DNA from: Celerinatantimonas yamalensis
Lineage (GTDB): Bacteria > Pseudomonadota > Gammaproteobacteria > Enterobacterales > Celerinatantimonadaceae
Length of the DNA stretch: 64,000 nucleotides
NCBI RefSeq assembly: GCF_046054155.1
Contig: NZ_JBEQCT010000001.1
Location: forward strand, 806,001-870,000
Direction of reading: 5' to 3'
In this document: positions 16,988 through 24,931 of the stretch, piece by piece
How positions within the stretch are numbered: the first letter of the stretch is position 1
Layout of the letters: every line of letters begins with the position of its first letter
Program-made: the position numbers and the translations under genes
The notes under the pieces: generated by a model
Database searches by the model: none
Seen by the model: only the letters and a program-made list of their open reading frames with translations
Told to the model about the DNA's origin: nothing

Positions 16988-19326
16988 GTTCATGCTGTGG
17001 ATCGCCTCAGGATCATGTATCTAAAAGTAATACACCTATCATCGCCTTAGCGGGTAACCCTAACTGCGGAAAAACGACATTATTTAATTTGTTGACTGGC
17101 GCTCATCAGCATATTGGCAATTGGCCTGGGGTTACCGTTGAAAAACGCTCGGGCATGATGAACTTAGCTAACCAACGGGCGAGTTTAGTCGACCTGCCTG
17201 GCGTTTATAGCTTGCTCGGCGGTGGCAGTGATGACCAAGCCGTTGCGCGCGATTTTTTACTGGATCAGAACATCGATTTAATTGTTAATATTGTTGATGC
17301 TTCAAATCTTGAACGACATTTAAGCATGACCTCAGAGTTATTGACCATTGGCAAGCCGATGATCATGGTGTTGAATATGATTGATGAAGCGCAATCATTG
17401 GGCTTAAAACCAGAGGTTGAGCAGTTATCAAAAAAACTCGGTATTCGCGTGATTCCGATGGTCGCACGCAAAGGACAAGGCCGCGAAGAGCTGCTAGATT
17501 GCATTGAACACAGTTTAACTAAGCCACAGCTTGGCATTCCCGTTGCGTACGATAACCAAACGCAATCGGCCATTGAAGGATTAACCAACGCAATAGCGCA
17601 TGATAATCCAGCGCGAAGTCGTTTTTCAGCATTTCGTTTACTTGAAGGGTTATCATCCACTTCAGACAGCCAACTACAAAGCTTATTGGATACCTATCGC
17701 CAGCAGGTTTATGACAGCCAAGGTGAAGATCTTGCGGACATGATTGCCGCGGCTCGTTTTGACTGGACATTAAGTTGTGCGACACTTGCGTTTAGTCCAA
17801 TCAAAGCCAACCCCATGCGCCAGAAAATTACCACTTGGCTTGATAATATCGTGCTCAGCGACTGGCTGGGTGTTCCGATTTTTCTAGCTGTTTTATATGT
17901 TGTTTTTGTCGTCAGTTATAGTGGCGGTAACATTTTACTCGACTTTTTTGACCAAGCATCATCTGCATTATTAATTAGTGGGGTTGGCCATGTACTCTAC
18001 CTCATTGGTTTACCTGATTGGCTCGTCTCTGTGGTTGCTGGCGGAATCGGTGGTGGTTTAAACCTTGTGATCGCATTCATTCCGCCAATCGGGCTCACAT
18101 TTCTATTCTTAGCACTACTAGATGACTCAGGCTATATGGCCCGAGCTGCTTATGCGATGGACCGGCTGATGCGCCGTATAGGATTGCCCGGTAACACACT
18201 AGTACCTATGGTGATAGGCTTTGGCTGTAACGTCCCTGCCATTATGGGCTCGCGTATTATTGAAGACCCGCGCGGACGAATTCTAACCGTACTCATGCAA
18301 CCATTTATGTCATGCTCGGCACGTTTAACCATTTATATGGCTTTCGCCGTCGTTTTCTTCCGCGATAATGGTGGCCAAGTGGTCTTTTTATTATATGTCA
18401 TCGGTATCGTTGTCGCGTTTTTAACTGCCTGGTTACTTGGGAAAACAGCGTTAACTGGCAAACCACAACCTTTTGCCATGGAATTACCGCCTTATCGCTT
18501 ACCCAGCTTGCGTAGTGTGACCTTGCAAAGTTGGCATCGTTTAAAAATATTTATGTTCCGCGTTGGCCGCGTAATTGCCGTCATTGGTGTTGTGCTATTC
18601 GTTCTACCCGGTATCGGTTGGCATAATGGCAAGCTCACATCAACCGATATTGATCACTCATTACTTGCTCAAGGCAGCCGAGCTATTGCACCTATCTTTG
18701 CTCCGATGGGGATTAAAGCCGATAACTGGCCAGCTGTGTCAGGTTTGATTGCCGGCGCTGCTGCCAAAGAGATCGTTATCGGAACCATGAATGGTATCTA
18801 TCAGCGACAAAATGCAGAAGACAATATGGCGAACTATCGTCATCCTGATATTTTAAAGCAATTAAAAGATGCGCTAGCCACTATTCCTGCGAACGCGATG
18901 ACCTTTATCTCAACATTAGGTGATCCATTGGGAATTGCTAATCTCAATAACAACGATGACGCGCGCCAGACATCAGGGGCAAGTAGTGCGACCTTACAAG
19001 CGCTTGCCGTTGGTTTTACACCGTTGTCAGCCTTCGCTTATATGGTCTTTATTCTACTATATATGCCGTGCGCCAGTACCATGGGCGCCCTGCGACGTGA
19101 AGTAGGTTGGGGATGGATGGTCTTCTCTTCCGCTTATGGCGTTGCCTTAGGCTGGGCTGGTGGTACCCTAATATTCCAACTGGGGACCTTTATCGAACAC
19201 CCTGATAGCTCACTCGCTTGGAGTGCCGGCATTGTAGCTGCTTTTATTATTGTTCTGTTTGGATTACGTTTGTTTGGTAAACATCAAATCCAACAAACAG
19301 CTATTACGATGGAGAGTACTCTGTGA
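16984..19326 (+). CDS. feoB: Ferrous iron transporter FeoB
   Basis: Inner-membrane Fe(II) transporter, 780 residues. The N-terminal G domain has G1 GNPNCGKTTLFN (about 20-31), G3 DLPGVYSL (about 68) and G4 NMID (about 129), followed by a helical regulatory domain. The membrane domain from about 290 contains the conserved GFGCNVPAIMGSR and PFMSCSARLTIY segments, whose cysteines are implicated in metal passage. A second Gate-like half follows (AAAKEIVIGTMN, then PCASTMGALRREVGW). The N-terminal MSSCCGSPQDH adds a cysteine pair. It overlaps feoA (ATGA) and feoC (4 bases). Confidence 0.97.
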   Translation: MSSCCGSPQDHVSKSNTPIIALAGNPNCGKTTLFNLLTGAHQHIGNWPGVTVEKRSGMMNLANQRASLVDLPGVYSLLGGGSDDQAVARDFLLDQNIDLIVNIVDASNLERHLSMTSELLTIGKPMIMVLNMIDEAQSLGLKPEVEQLSKKLGIRVIPMVARKGQGREELLDCIEHSLTKPQLGIPVAYDNQTQSAIEGLTNAIAHDNPARSRFSAFRLLEGLSSTSDSQLQSLLDTYRQQVYDSQGEDLADMIAAARFDWTLSCATLAFSPIKANPMRQKITTWLDNIVLSDWLGVPIFLAVLYVVFVVSYSGGNILLDFFDQASSALLISGVGHVLYLIGLPDWLVSVVAGGIGGGLNLVIAFIPPIGLTFLFLALLDDSGYMARAAYAMDRLMRRIGLPGNTLVPMVIGFGCNVPAIMGSRIIEDPRGRILTVLMQPFMSCSARLTIYMAFAVVFFRDNGGQVVFLLYVIGIVVAFLTAWLLGKTALTGKPQPFAMELPPYRLPSLRSVTLQSWHRLKIFMFRVGRVIAVIGVVLFVLPGIGWHNGKLTSTDIDHSLLAQGSRAIAPIFAPMGIKADNWPAVSGLIAGAAAKEIVIGTMNGIYQRQNAEDNMANYRHPDILKQLKDALATIPANAMTFISTLGDPLGIANLNNNDDARQTSGASSATLQALAVGFTPLSAFAYMVFILLYMPCASTMGALRREVGWGWMVFSSAYGVALGWAGGTLIFQLGTFIEHPDSSLAWSAGIVAAFIIVLFGLRLFGKHQIQQTAITMESTL

Positions 19327-19601
19327 ACCCACTTTTTGCGGTAAGAGACTTATTGCGTGAACATCATGTGGCAACCCTCAGCCAAATAGCTGTAACCTTG
19401 CAACTCTCTCAGCCGATAGTCGAACAAGCTTTAGCGCATTGGCAGCGTCGCGGTATGGTATCGTTGCGCGTTGACAATGGCTGCCAAAGTGGTGGCTGTA
19501 GTAATTGTGAATCAGGTGGCTGCAGTTCAAAAGCGTTTTATCAATGGCAACCAGAGCAAAGGTTGAGCCCTTTACACGTTAACGCTAAAATAATTAGCTA
19601 A
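19323..19601 (+). CDS. feoC: FeoC, Fe-S-binding winged-helix regulator of FeoB
   Basis: A 92-residue cytosolic protein. A winged helix lies in residues 1-50 (LLREHHVATLSQIAVTLQLS). It is followed by a cysteine-rich wing with the pattern Cx4CxxCx4C in CQSGGCSNCESGGC, which in FeoC homologues binds an oxygen-sensitive [4Fe-4S] cluster. FeoC protects FeoB from FtsH proteolysis in Salmonella. Last gene of the operon, overlapping feoB and followed by a terminator. Confidence 0.9.
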   Translation: MNPLFAVRDLLREHHVATLSQIAVTLQLSQPIVEQALAHWQRRGMVSLRVDNGCQSGGCSNCESGGCSSKAFYQWQPEQRLSPLHVNAKIIS

Positions 19602-19609
19602 AATCAGCC

Positions 19610-19640
19610 CAGATAGGCTCCAATAGCCTATCTGCTTTTA
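19610..19640 (+). terminator. Intrinsic terminator of feoABC
   Basis: A 10-bp perfect stem (CAGATAGGCT/AGCCTATCTG) with a 5-base loop, followed by CTTTTAT, begins 8 bases after the feoC stop. Confidence 0.88.
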
Positions 19641-19655
19641 TATTGAGAGTTATTC

Positions 19656-19991
19656 ATGGCAAGTTTACACGACCAACTCAGCCAATTAGTCTATAGCACC
19701 GATCGAGGTCGAATTGAGCCAGAAGCTGAGTCCGAAGTGATCCCCGAAGGGAATGGTGTGATTCGCATTCAGCGAGAAACAAAAGGTCGCAAAGGTAAGG
19801 GCGTGACTGTATTGAGTGGTTTTGGCATCAGCCAAGATGCGTTAAAACAGCAGGCTAAAATCCTTAAGAAATATTGCGGTGTGGGGGGGAGTGTCAAAGA
19901 TTACACCATCGAGATCCAAGGCGATCAACGTGCTTTGATTGAAAAGTGGCTTACCGATCATCAGTATCGATTCAAACGAGTCGGGGGATAA
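19656..19991 (+). CDS. yciH: SUI1-domain translation factor YciH
   Basis: A 111-residue homologue of eukaryotic eIF1/SUI1. The conserved core RQETKGRKGKGVTVLSGFG is here IQRETKGRKGKGVTVLSGFG (about 45-64). ILKKYCGVGGSVKDYTIEIQGD and the C-terminal LTDHQYRFKRVGG follow. In E. coli YciH influences start-codon fidelity and binds the small ribosomal subunit. It sits directly after the feo terminator and before the manganese riboswitch, and is probably monocistronic. Confidence 0.95.
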   Translation: MASLHDQLSQLVYSTDRGRIEPEAESEVIPEGNGVIRIQRETKGRKGKGVTVLSGFGISQDALKQQAKILKKYCGVGGSVKDYTIEIQGDQRALIEKWLTDHQYRFKRVGG

Positions 19992-20001
19992 TTCCCCCAA
20001 T

Positions 20002-20030
20002 TTGCTTTGACAAGCTAAATTCGCTAGAAT
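20002..20030 (+). promoter_or_regulatory. Possible promoter of the manganese riboswitch transcript
   Basis: A TTGCTT -35-like element and a TAGAAT -10-like element 17 bases apart would start transcription at about 20037, just before the conserved riboswitch 5' edge. An alternative TTGACA lies 12 bases before the -10, which is too close. Confidence 0.4.
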
Positions 20031-20040
20031 AGCCGCCGCT

Positions 20041-20160
20041 TTTGGGGAGTAGTCGTCGCACTAAATATGATGCGAGTGATTGTCAACATTCTTGCCACTC
20101 ATTTGGCATGGTAATCACAGCCAATATTGGCCTGACAAGACCAAGTCGCTTATCCAACAC
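20041..20160 (+). ncRNA. yybP-ykoY manganese riboswitch
   Basis: The leader contains the conserved elements of the yybP-ykoY class in order: GGGGAGTAG (20044-20052), GTCAACATTCTTGCC, GGCATGGTAATCACAGCC and GACAAGACC (20134-20142). The same elements occur in the E. coli mntP leader. It precedes a TMEM165/GDT1-family exporter gene, one of the classes this riboswitch controls. Binding of Mn(II) would turn the exporter on. The aptamer limits are approximate because the closing stem was judged by eye. Confidence 0.88.
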
Positions 20161-20170
20161 CAATAATAAT

Positions 20171-20217
20171 GAGGTGGGTCATGGATATGCTACTGTGTTT
20201 TTGTCTGACCCACCTCT
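20171..20217 (+). promoter_or_regulatory. Riboswitch expression-platform hairpin
   Basis: An 11-bp perfect stem (GAGGTGGGTCA / TGACCCACCTC) with a 25-base loop follows the aptamer. The 5' arm contains a Shine-Dalgarno-like GAGGTGGG and an ATG follows at 20181. No T-run follows the 3' arm, so control of translation is more likely than attenuation. Confidence 0.75.
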
Positions 20218-20231
20218 TGGTAATAAACTTC

Positions 20232-20786
20232 ATGGACGCATTGTTCACTTCGGCTGTATCAGTTAGTATCGCTGAATTAGGTGACAAAACACAGTTATTG
20301 GCACTTATTCTGACCTGTCGGTTTCGCAAACCTCTCGCAATTATTGCTGGAATGGTCCTAGCCACTCTTTTAAATCATCTTATTGCAGGGTATTTAGGAA
20401 TTGTTATCGGACAATGGTTGCAACCTAATATCACTCGTTGGATTATCGCTGCTTCATTTTTTATGGTCGCTATTTGGGCATTATTTCCTGATAAGATGAA
20501 TGATGAATCACACAGTGCCATGCGCTATGGCCCATTTTTAGCCACTTTGATCACGTTTTTTATTGCTGAAATTGGGGATAAAACGCAAATTGCGACACTG
20601 CTGTTAGCAGCCAAATTCCACAACATTGAATACGTTGTGATAGGCAGTACGTTGGGAGTTTGTGTTGCCAATATTCCTGTGATGTTACTCGGTTACTACC
20701 ATGTAGATAAATTACCTTTGCAATGGATCCGCCGAGGTGCATGTTTATTATTTACTGGTTTAGGAATTTACACGCTATGTTCATAG
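20232..20786 (+). CDS. mneA: TMEM165/GDT1-family (UPF0016) manganese exporter
   Basis: A six-helix inner-membrane cation transporter of 184 residues with both signature repeats: AELGDKTQLLAL (first half) and AEIGDKTQIATL (second half). These E-x-G-D-K-[TS] motifs bind the transported metal. In Vibrio cholerae the homologue MneA exports Mn(II), and the upstream yybP-ykoY riboswitch supports the same role here. I choose ATG 20232 because it gives the usual short N-terminus; its Shine-Dalgarno is poor. An in-frame ATG at 20181 has a strong GAGGTGGG but lies in the regulatory hairpin and would add 17 hydrophobic residues. The start is therefore uncertain. Confidence 0.9.
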   Translation: MDALFTSAVSVSIAELGDKTQLLALILTCRFRKPLAIIAGMVLATLLNHLIAGYLGIVIGQWLQPNITRWIIAASFFMVAIWALFPDKMNDESHSAMRYGPFLATLITFFIAEIGDKTQIATLLLAAKFHNIEYVVIGSTLGVCVANIPVMLLGYYHVDKLPLQWIRRGACLLFTGLGIYTLCS

Positions 20787-20828
20787 CGTGCGGATAACCT
20801 CTCCTAACCAGAGGGAGTTGACACAAAT

Positions 20829-20862
20829 GAGCCGCAATCTGAATCTAGTGCGGCTCTCTTTC
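20829..20862 (+). terminator. Terminator after the manganese exporter gene
   Basis: An 8-bp GC-rich stem (GAGCCGCA/TGCGGCTC) with a 12-base loop followed by TCTTTCTCTT, 43 bases past the stop and before the convergent nhaD. Confidence 0.75.
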
Positions 20863-20892
20863 TCTTAAAACAGGTCTCTTAGAATAATTTCT

Positions 20893-22326
20893 TTAAAACA
20901 ATGCACTATTTAACCAAAGGTGCATTAAAATGCCCCCTACATACCCTAGTGCAATAACCGGTGACCAACGAAGGTGACCAAAGAAAGTATAAAAGCCTCT
21001 GGCCTGCCCCATCAGCGCAACCCCAGCTGCAGAACCAATTGAGAGTAAACTCCCACCAATCCCAGCCGTCATCGTCACCAACAACCATTGACCAACACTC
21101 ATGGCTGGGTGCATAGAAAGGACAGCAAACATGACCGGAATATTATCAACAACGGAGCTGAGCACCCCGACCGCAATATTGGCATAAGTAGGATTCCAAT
21201 TGGAATACATCGCCGTTGAAGCTAACTCCAAATAGCCAACAAAGCCTAATCCACCGACACACATGACCACGCCGTAGAAAAATAGTAATGTATCCCATTC
21301 AGCTTGAGCAATGCGATTAAACACATCAAACGGAACAACACTTCCCAGATAACTCATTGCTTGCTTGTCACCACTTTGCTCAGCTTTTGCTTTGTGCATA
21401 GCAAGTTTACGAGGGAAACTACGGCGCAAGTAATAGCCCATACATTGCAGGTAACCTAACCCCATCATCATGCCCATCACGGGTGGCAAATCAAATGAAT
21501 TATGCGCAATCACCGCGGTTACAATCGTAAGCACGAACAAGCCAATGATACGTCGTGCACCGCGTTGCATTGAAATATCTTCGCTACTGGATTTAACCGG
21601 ACCTCGGGCAATGAAAAAAGTCATAATGACAGCGGGAATGACAAAACTCACTAAAGCAGGGAAAAACAGATCAAAGAATTGATTAAATCCAATCACCCCT
21701 TTTTGCCAAACCATCAATGTTGTAATATCACCAAATGGGCTAAAAGCACCGCCAGCATTAGCAGCAACGACAATATTGATACAGGCCATATTAATGAAGC
21801 GTCGTTCACCTTTAGCCACTTTAACGACAACGGCACACATCAACAGAGCTGTCGTCATATTATCGGCAACTGGTGAAATAACAAAGGCCAATAATCCAGT
21901 CAACCAAAACAGTGTTCGATACGATAGCTGTTTACTCACCAACCAACACCGCAATTTATCGAAGACGCGGCGCTCTTCCATAGCACTGATATAGGTCATT
22001 GCAACCAACAAGAACAACAATAGCTCACCATACTCTTCTAAATTTGAGCTAAAAGCTTCTCCAACCCACGCCGCATGTGGCGATCCCCGTTCAGCAATGC
22101 CGATCGCAAACCAGATAACTCCAGCCGCGATCAATACGGGTTTTGATTTATGTAACTGGGTCCATTCTTCACTGGCAACCAGTAAATAAGCGACAACAAA
22201 AACAATAAGGCATAGCCATGCTGTCGGTGTGCCAACTAAATGAAGATGAGGGACGGGTTGTTCTGCTAGAGCCGGAAAACTCAAACTCAATAATAGCCAA
22301 ACTCCCCATCGGAGATATTTAGACAT
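20893..22326 (-). CDS. nhaD: NhaD-type Na+/H+ antiporter
   Basis: A 477-residue member of the ion transporter (IT) superfamily with 12 or more predicted helices and an N-terminal signal-like segment (LLLSLSFPALAE). Typical NhaD stretches include AFVISPVADNMTTALLM, NIVVAANAGGAFSPFGDITTLM and SSVVDNIPVMFAVLSM, with buried Asp/Asn residues in each half that suit cation binding. NhaD antiporters of Vibrio and Halomonas extrude Na+ and Li+ at alkaline pH. The leader upstream of the start (22356-22445) is unusually structured. Convergent with the manganese exporter gene. Confidence 0.94.
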   Translation of the reverse strand: MSKYLRWGVWLLLSLSFPALAEQPVPHLHLVGTPTAWLCLIVFVVAYLLVASEEWTQLHKSKPVLIAAGVIWFAIGIAERGSPHAAWVGEAFSSNLEEYGELLLFLLVAMTYISAMEERRVFDKLRCWLVSKQLSYRTLFWLTGLLAFVISPVADNMTTALLMCAVVVKVAKGERRFINMACINIVVAANAGGAFSPFGDITTLMVWQKGVIGFNQFFDLFFPALVSFVIPAVIMTFFIARGPVKSSSEDISMQRGARRIIGLFVLTIVTAVIAHNSFDLPPVMGMMMGLGYLQCMGYYLRRSFPRKLAMHKAKAEQSGDKQAMSYLGSVVPFDVFNRIAQAEWDTLLFFYGVVMCVGGLGFVGYLELASTAMYSNWNPTYANIAVGVLSSVVDNIPVMFAVLSMHPAMSVGQWLLVTMTAGIGGSLLSIGSAAGVALMGQARGFYTFFGHLRWSPVIALGYVGGILMHLWLNSALF

Positions 22327-22763
22327 AATAATTCCTGTTCGTTAATGCGTTCGCAGGCAACTGGACGGACCTTCTAAGCAGACCAATTTGCCAGTTGCCA
22401 GAATTAATTATCGATGACAATGCCCCATGTCTGTGGATATCATCGGTTAGTGTTCTACCCAAAAGTGCACTATACAGAGACTAAGGTGATAAGATAACCG
22501 CTTTATATTAAGGCACTTTCTTACCTAAGATTGTGATACGAATAGCTAGCAATGAACTTGACAAAGATCAGCGTTCACACTAATACGAAATATAATTTCA
22601 TTTCTAGTTATAAAATCACGCACCTTGATAGAATCTTACAAACTCCTTCACAAAATGATGCTATCCAACTCATTGCTCATTCACTTGAGACACTTTGCTC
22701 TGAGACTTAAAGCCAACTAAAAATCAGGTTACAATAGCTCCCTATTTTCAATGAGTGTTAGCC
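22327..22763. other. Divergent intergenic region nhaD/csdA
   Basis: A 437-nt gap holding the nhaD leader (minus strand) and the csdA promoter (plus strand). Only the inverted repeats listed separately stand out; the remainder shows no gene or known RNA. Confidence 0.4.
22356..22445 (-). promoter_or_regulatory. Structured leader upstream of nhaD
   Basis: Two stems lie in the 5' region of nhaD: GGCAACTGG/CCAGTTGCC (22356-22364 with 22391-22399, 9 bp perfect) and CGATGA/TCATCG (22412-22417 with 22440-22445). They start 30 bases upstream of the nhaD ATG. This could be a cis-acting RNA (ion- or pH-sensing) or a protein operator; no known class was recognised with confidence. Confidence 0.45.
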
Positions 22764-23978
22764 ATGCCATTATTCGACCCTACTGCGTTTCGCCGTGAGT
22801 TCAGCTGTTTTTCTAGCTCAGATATGTTGGGGATCTATCTAGATAACGCGGCAACGACACAGCTCCCTGATGAAGTTGTACAAACATTAGTCAGCTACTA
22901 TCAGCAAGGGCGAAGTAACGTGCATCGCTCTTCATCATTACTTGCCAATCAAGTCACCATCGCTTTTGAACAAGCCAGAACCACTGTGGCCGCATGGCTC
23001 GGAGCAGACACTGAACAACTCATCTGGACCAGCGGCAGCACCGATGGACTGAATCGTATTGCCTCTGGTTTAACCGGCCAGTTTCAAGAAAATCAGGCGA
23101 TTATCGTTTCAGCTTTAGAACACCATGCTAACTTAATCCCGTGGCAACAGGTATGTCAACAGAACAACCTGCAGTTGCTGATTATTCCAACAACAGAAGC
23201 TGGGGATCTAGATTTAACGCAATTCGAATATTTATTAAACACTCATTCTGTTGCACTCGTTGCCTGCTGCCATGTGGCCAATAGTTTAGGCACACACAAT
23301 AATGTGGCATTGATTAGCAAATTATCCCATCAATATGGCGCCTTATGCGTGATTGATGGTGCCCAAGCAGTTGCTCATCTAGATGTCGATATCAAGCAGC
23401 TTGATTGTGATGCTTATGTATTTTCTGGCCATAAAATGTATGCGCCAACAGGGATTGGCGCACTCATCGGGCGAATTGATTTTTTAGAGCGGCTAACCCC
23501 TACGCGATTTGGAGGAGAAATGGTCCGAGAGGTCGGATATTACAATGCAAGTTATCGTGAACTCCCCTATCGGCTGGAACCGGGCACCCCCAATATCGAT
23601 GGTGCTTTGGCACTGGCTCAAGCGGTTACATTTATTCGTCGCTGGCATGCGGGTCGTCATGATTACGAGCAAAACCTCCTAAATTATACAATCGCGCAAC
23701 TTGCAGCTATTGATGGCGTAAAACTAGTCGCGACACCATTACAGCAGTGTGCGGTGATCGCTTTTGAGGTCATTGACGTTCATCCATTTGACATTACCAG
23801 TTGGCTTAACGAGCAACAAATAGCGATCCGTTGTGGCTATCATTGCGCGATGCCTATCACCAAGGCTCTCACGCGTTATGGGAGTATTCGTGTGTCGCTG
23901 GCCAGTTATAATACTCAATCAGACATTGACTTATTCATTCAAACTTTACAACAAGCTATCGATATTAATCGCTTATGA
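22764..23978 (+). CDS. csdA: Cysteine desulfurase CsdA/SufS type
   Basis: PLP-dependent group II cysteine desulfurase of 404 residues that supplies persulfide sulfur for Fe-S or other thiolation pathways. The cofactor lysine is in VFSGHKMYAPTGIG (about 225), the active-site cysteine in RCGYHCAMP near 360, and DNAATTQLP is the N-terminal hallmark. The partner csdE follows with a four-base overlap, pointing to CsdA and not the suf operon's SufS, since no sufBCD is present. ATG 22764 is used; a GTG three codons upstream is possible. Confidence 0.9.
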   Translation: MPLFDPTAFRREFSCFSSSDMLGIYLDNAATTQLPDEVVQTLVSYYQQGRSNVHRSSSLLANQVTIAFEQARTTVAAWLGADTEQLIWTSGSTDGLNRIASGLTGQFQENQAIIVSALEHHANLIPWQQVCQQNNLQLLIIPTTEAGDLDLTQFEYLLNTHSVALVACCHVANSLGTHNNVALISKLSHQYGALCVIDGAQAVAHLDVDIKQLDCDAYVFSGHKMYAPTGIGALIGRIDFLERLTPTRFGGEMVREVGYYNASYRELPYRLEPGTPNIDGALALAQAVTFIRRWHAGRHDYEQNLLNYTIAQLAAIDGVKLVATPLQQCAVIAFEVIDVHPFDITSWLNEQQIAIRCGYHCAMPITKALTRYGSIRVSLASYNTQSDIDLFIQTLQQAIDINRL

Positions 23979-24412
23979 ACTATCCTCAATCAGAAAACAT
24001 CCCCTCTTGGTCGGATCTTTGTGAATTATTCCAACAGGCTAAAAGCTGGGAAGAGCGTTATCGACAACTGTTATTGCTCGCAAAAAAATTGCCACCACTT
24101 TCAGAATCACAACATCGGGCCGAATACGAAGTCCAAGGTTGTGAAAGTCGTAGTTGGGTGTATCTGCACGATGAGGCTATATGGCTAGATAGTGAAGCAC
24201 GGATTATTCGCGGGTTAATGGTGGTTCTTTTAGTTGTTATTCATCACCACTGTATACAAGATATTTCGACCATTAATATTATTGAAAGATTAGAAACACT
24301 AGGACTACGTCATTATATTAGTGATTCGCGAATAAATGGCATTCAAGCTATTTGGCAAAATATCAATTATTTACATACATATGAGCGTGATATAGATCCC
24401 AAAGTTATTTAA
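23975..24412 (+). CDS. csdE: SufE/CsdE sulfur acceptor
   Basis: A 145-residue SufE-fold protein that takes persulfide sulfur from CsdA and passes it on. The acceptor cysteine lies in YEVQGCESRSWVY (about 55), the exact family signature, and GLMVVLLVVIHHH corresponds to the helix before the C-terminal region. It overlaps csdA (ATGA), so the stoichiometry is translationally coupled. In E. coli CsdE also delivers sulfur to TcdA. Confidence 0.92.
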   Translation: MNYPQSENIPSWSDLCELFQQAKSWEERYRQLLLLAKKLPPLSESQHRAEYEVQGCESRSWVYLHDEAIWLDSEARIIRGLMVVLLVVIHHHCIQDISTINIIERLETLGLRHYISDSRINGIQAIWQNINYLHTYERDIDPKVI

Positions 24413-24470
24413 TTTTTTATGACAGTAATAAAAATGTAATTTATTTTTCTTATAACTGGCTGGAAACAGC

Positions 24471-24498
24471 TTGCAGCTATAAAGGCTCTGTGTATACT
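24471..24498 (+). promoter_or_regulatory. Probable sigma-70 promoter of the cold-shock gene
   Basis: TTGCAG (-35) and TATACT (-10, 5 of 6 consensus) are separated by 16 bases. Initiation near 24505 would leave a 5' leader of about 115 nt before the cold-shock ATG, in line with the long leaders of csp mRNAs. Confidence 0.55.
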
Positions 24499-24620
24499 AA
24501 ATTACGTTTAAATTAATAGTGTCATGCCATTGACTAGATTATGAGTTTCATACTCGTATGCTTGGTAAGCACTTCTATTTAAGCGAACTATGAAGATATT
24601 TTTTATTGCAGGATCGTGAT

Positions 24621-24830
24621 ATGTCCAATAGATTGACTGGTACCGTAAAATTCTTTAATGAAACTAAAGGTTTTGGTTTTATTTCTCAACAAAATGGACC
24701 TGATGTGTTTGTTCACTTCAGTGCTATCCAATCTGATGGTTTTAAAACCCTTAAAGACGGTCAACAGGTCGAGTTTACTCTGGGCCAGAGCCAAAAAGGC
24801 CCTCAAGCAGAGAATGTTATTCCTCTGTAA
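24621..24830 (+). CDS. Cold-shock domain protein
   Basis: A 69-residue CspA-family nucleic-acid chaperone. RNP1 is KGFGFI and RNP2 is VFVHF, with the surrounding GTVKFFNETKGFGFIS typical. It melts RNA secondary structure at low temperature. Start is the ATG giving MSNRLTG; an upstream TTG would add five residues. The exact paralogue (CspA, CspC, CspD or CspE) cannot be settled, although its 69 residues and single domain argue against CspD. Confidence 0.94.
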   Translation: MSNRLTGTVKFFNETKGFGFISQQNGPDVFVHFSAIQSDGFKTLKDGQQVEFTLGQSQKGPQAENVIPL

Positions 24831-24852
24831 TACGCCACAGATGATATTAATT

Positions 24853-24875
24853 AGCCGCAATAGCGGCTATTTTTT
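24853..24875 (+). terminator. Intrinsic terminator of the cold-shock gene
   Basis: A 6-bp GC-rich stem (AGCCGC/GCGGCT) with an AATA loop followed by ATTTTTT, 22 bases past the stop. Confidence 0.88.
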
Positions 24876-24931
24876 GATCAACAGCGTACCGTCTAGGTGC
24901 TCGTTCTGCCCTGAACACGCCCTGTTAAACG

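Noticed and set aside
20169..20231. N-terminal extension of the manganese exporter from 20169 or 20181
   Set aside because: The added residues are encoded by the regulatory hairpin and are not typical of the GDT1 family; kept only as an alternative start.
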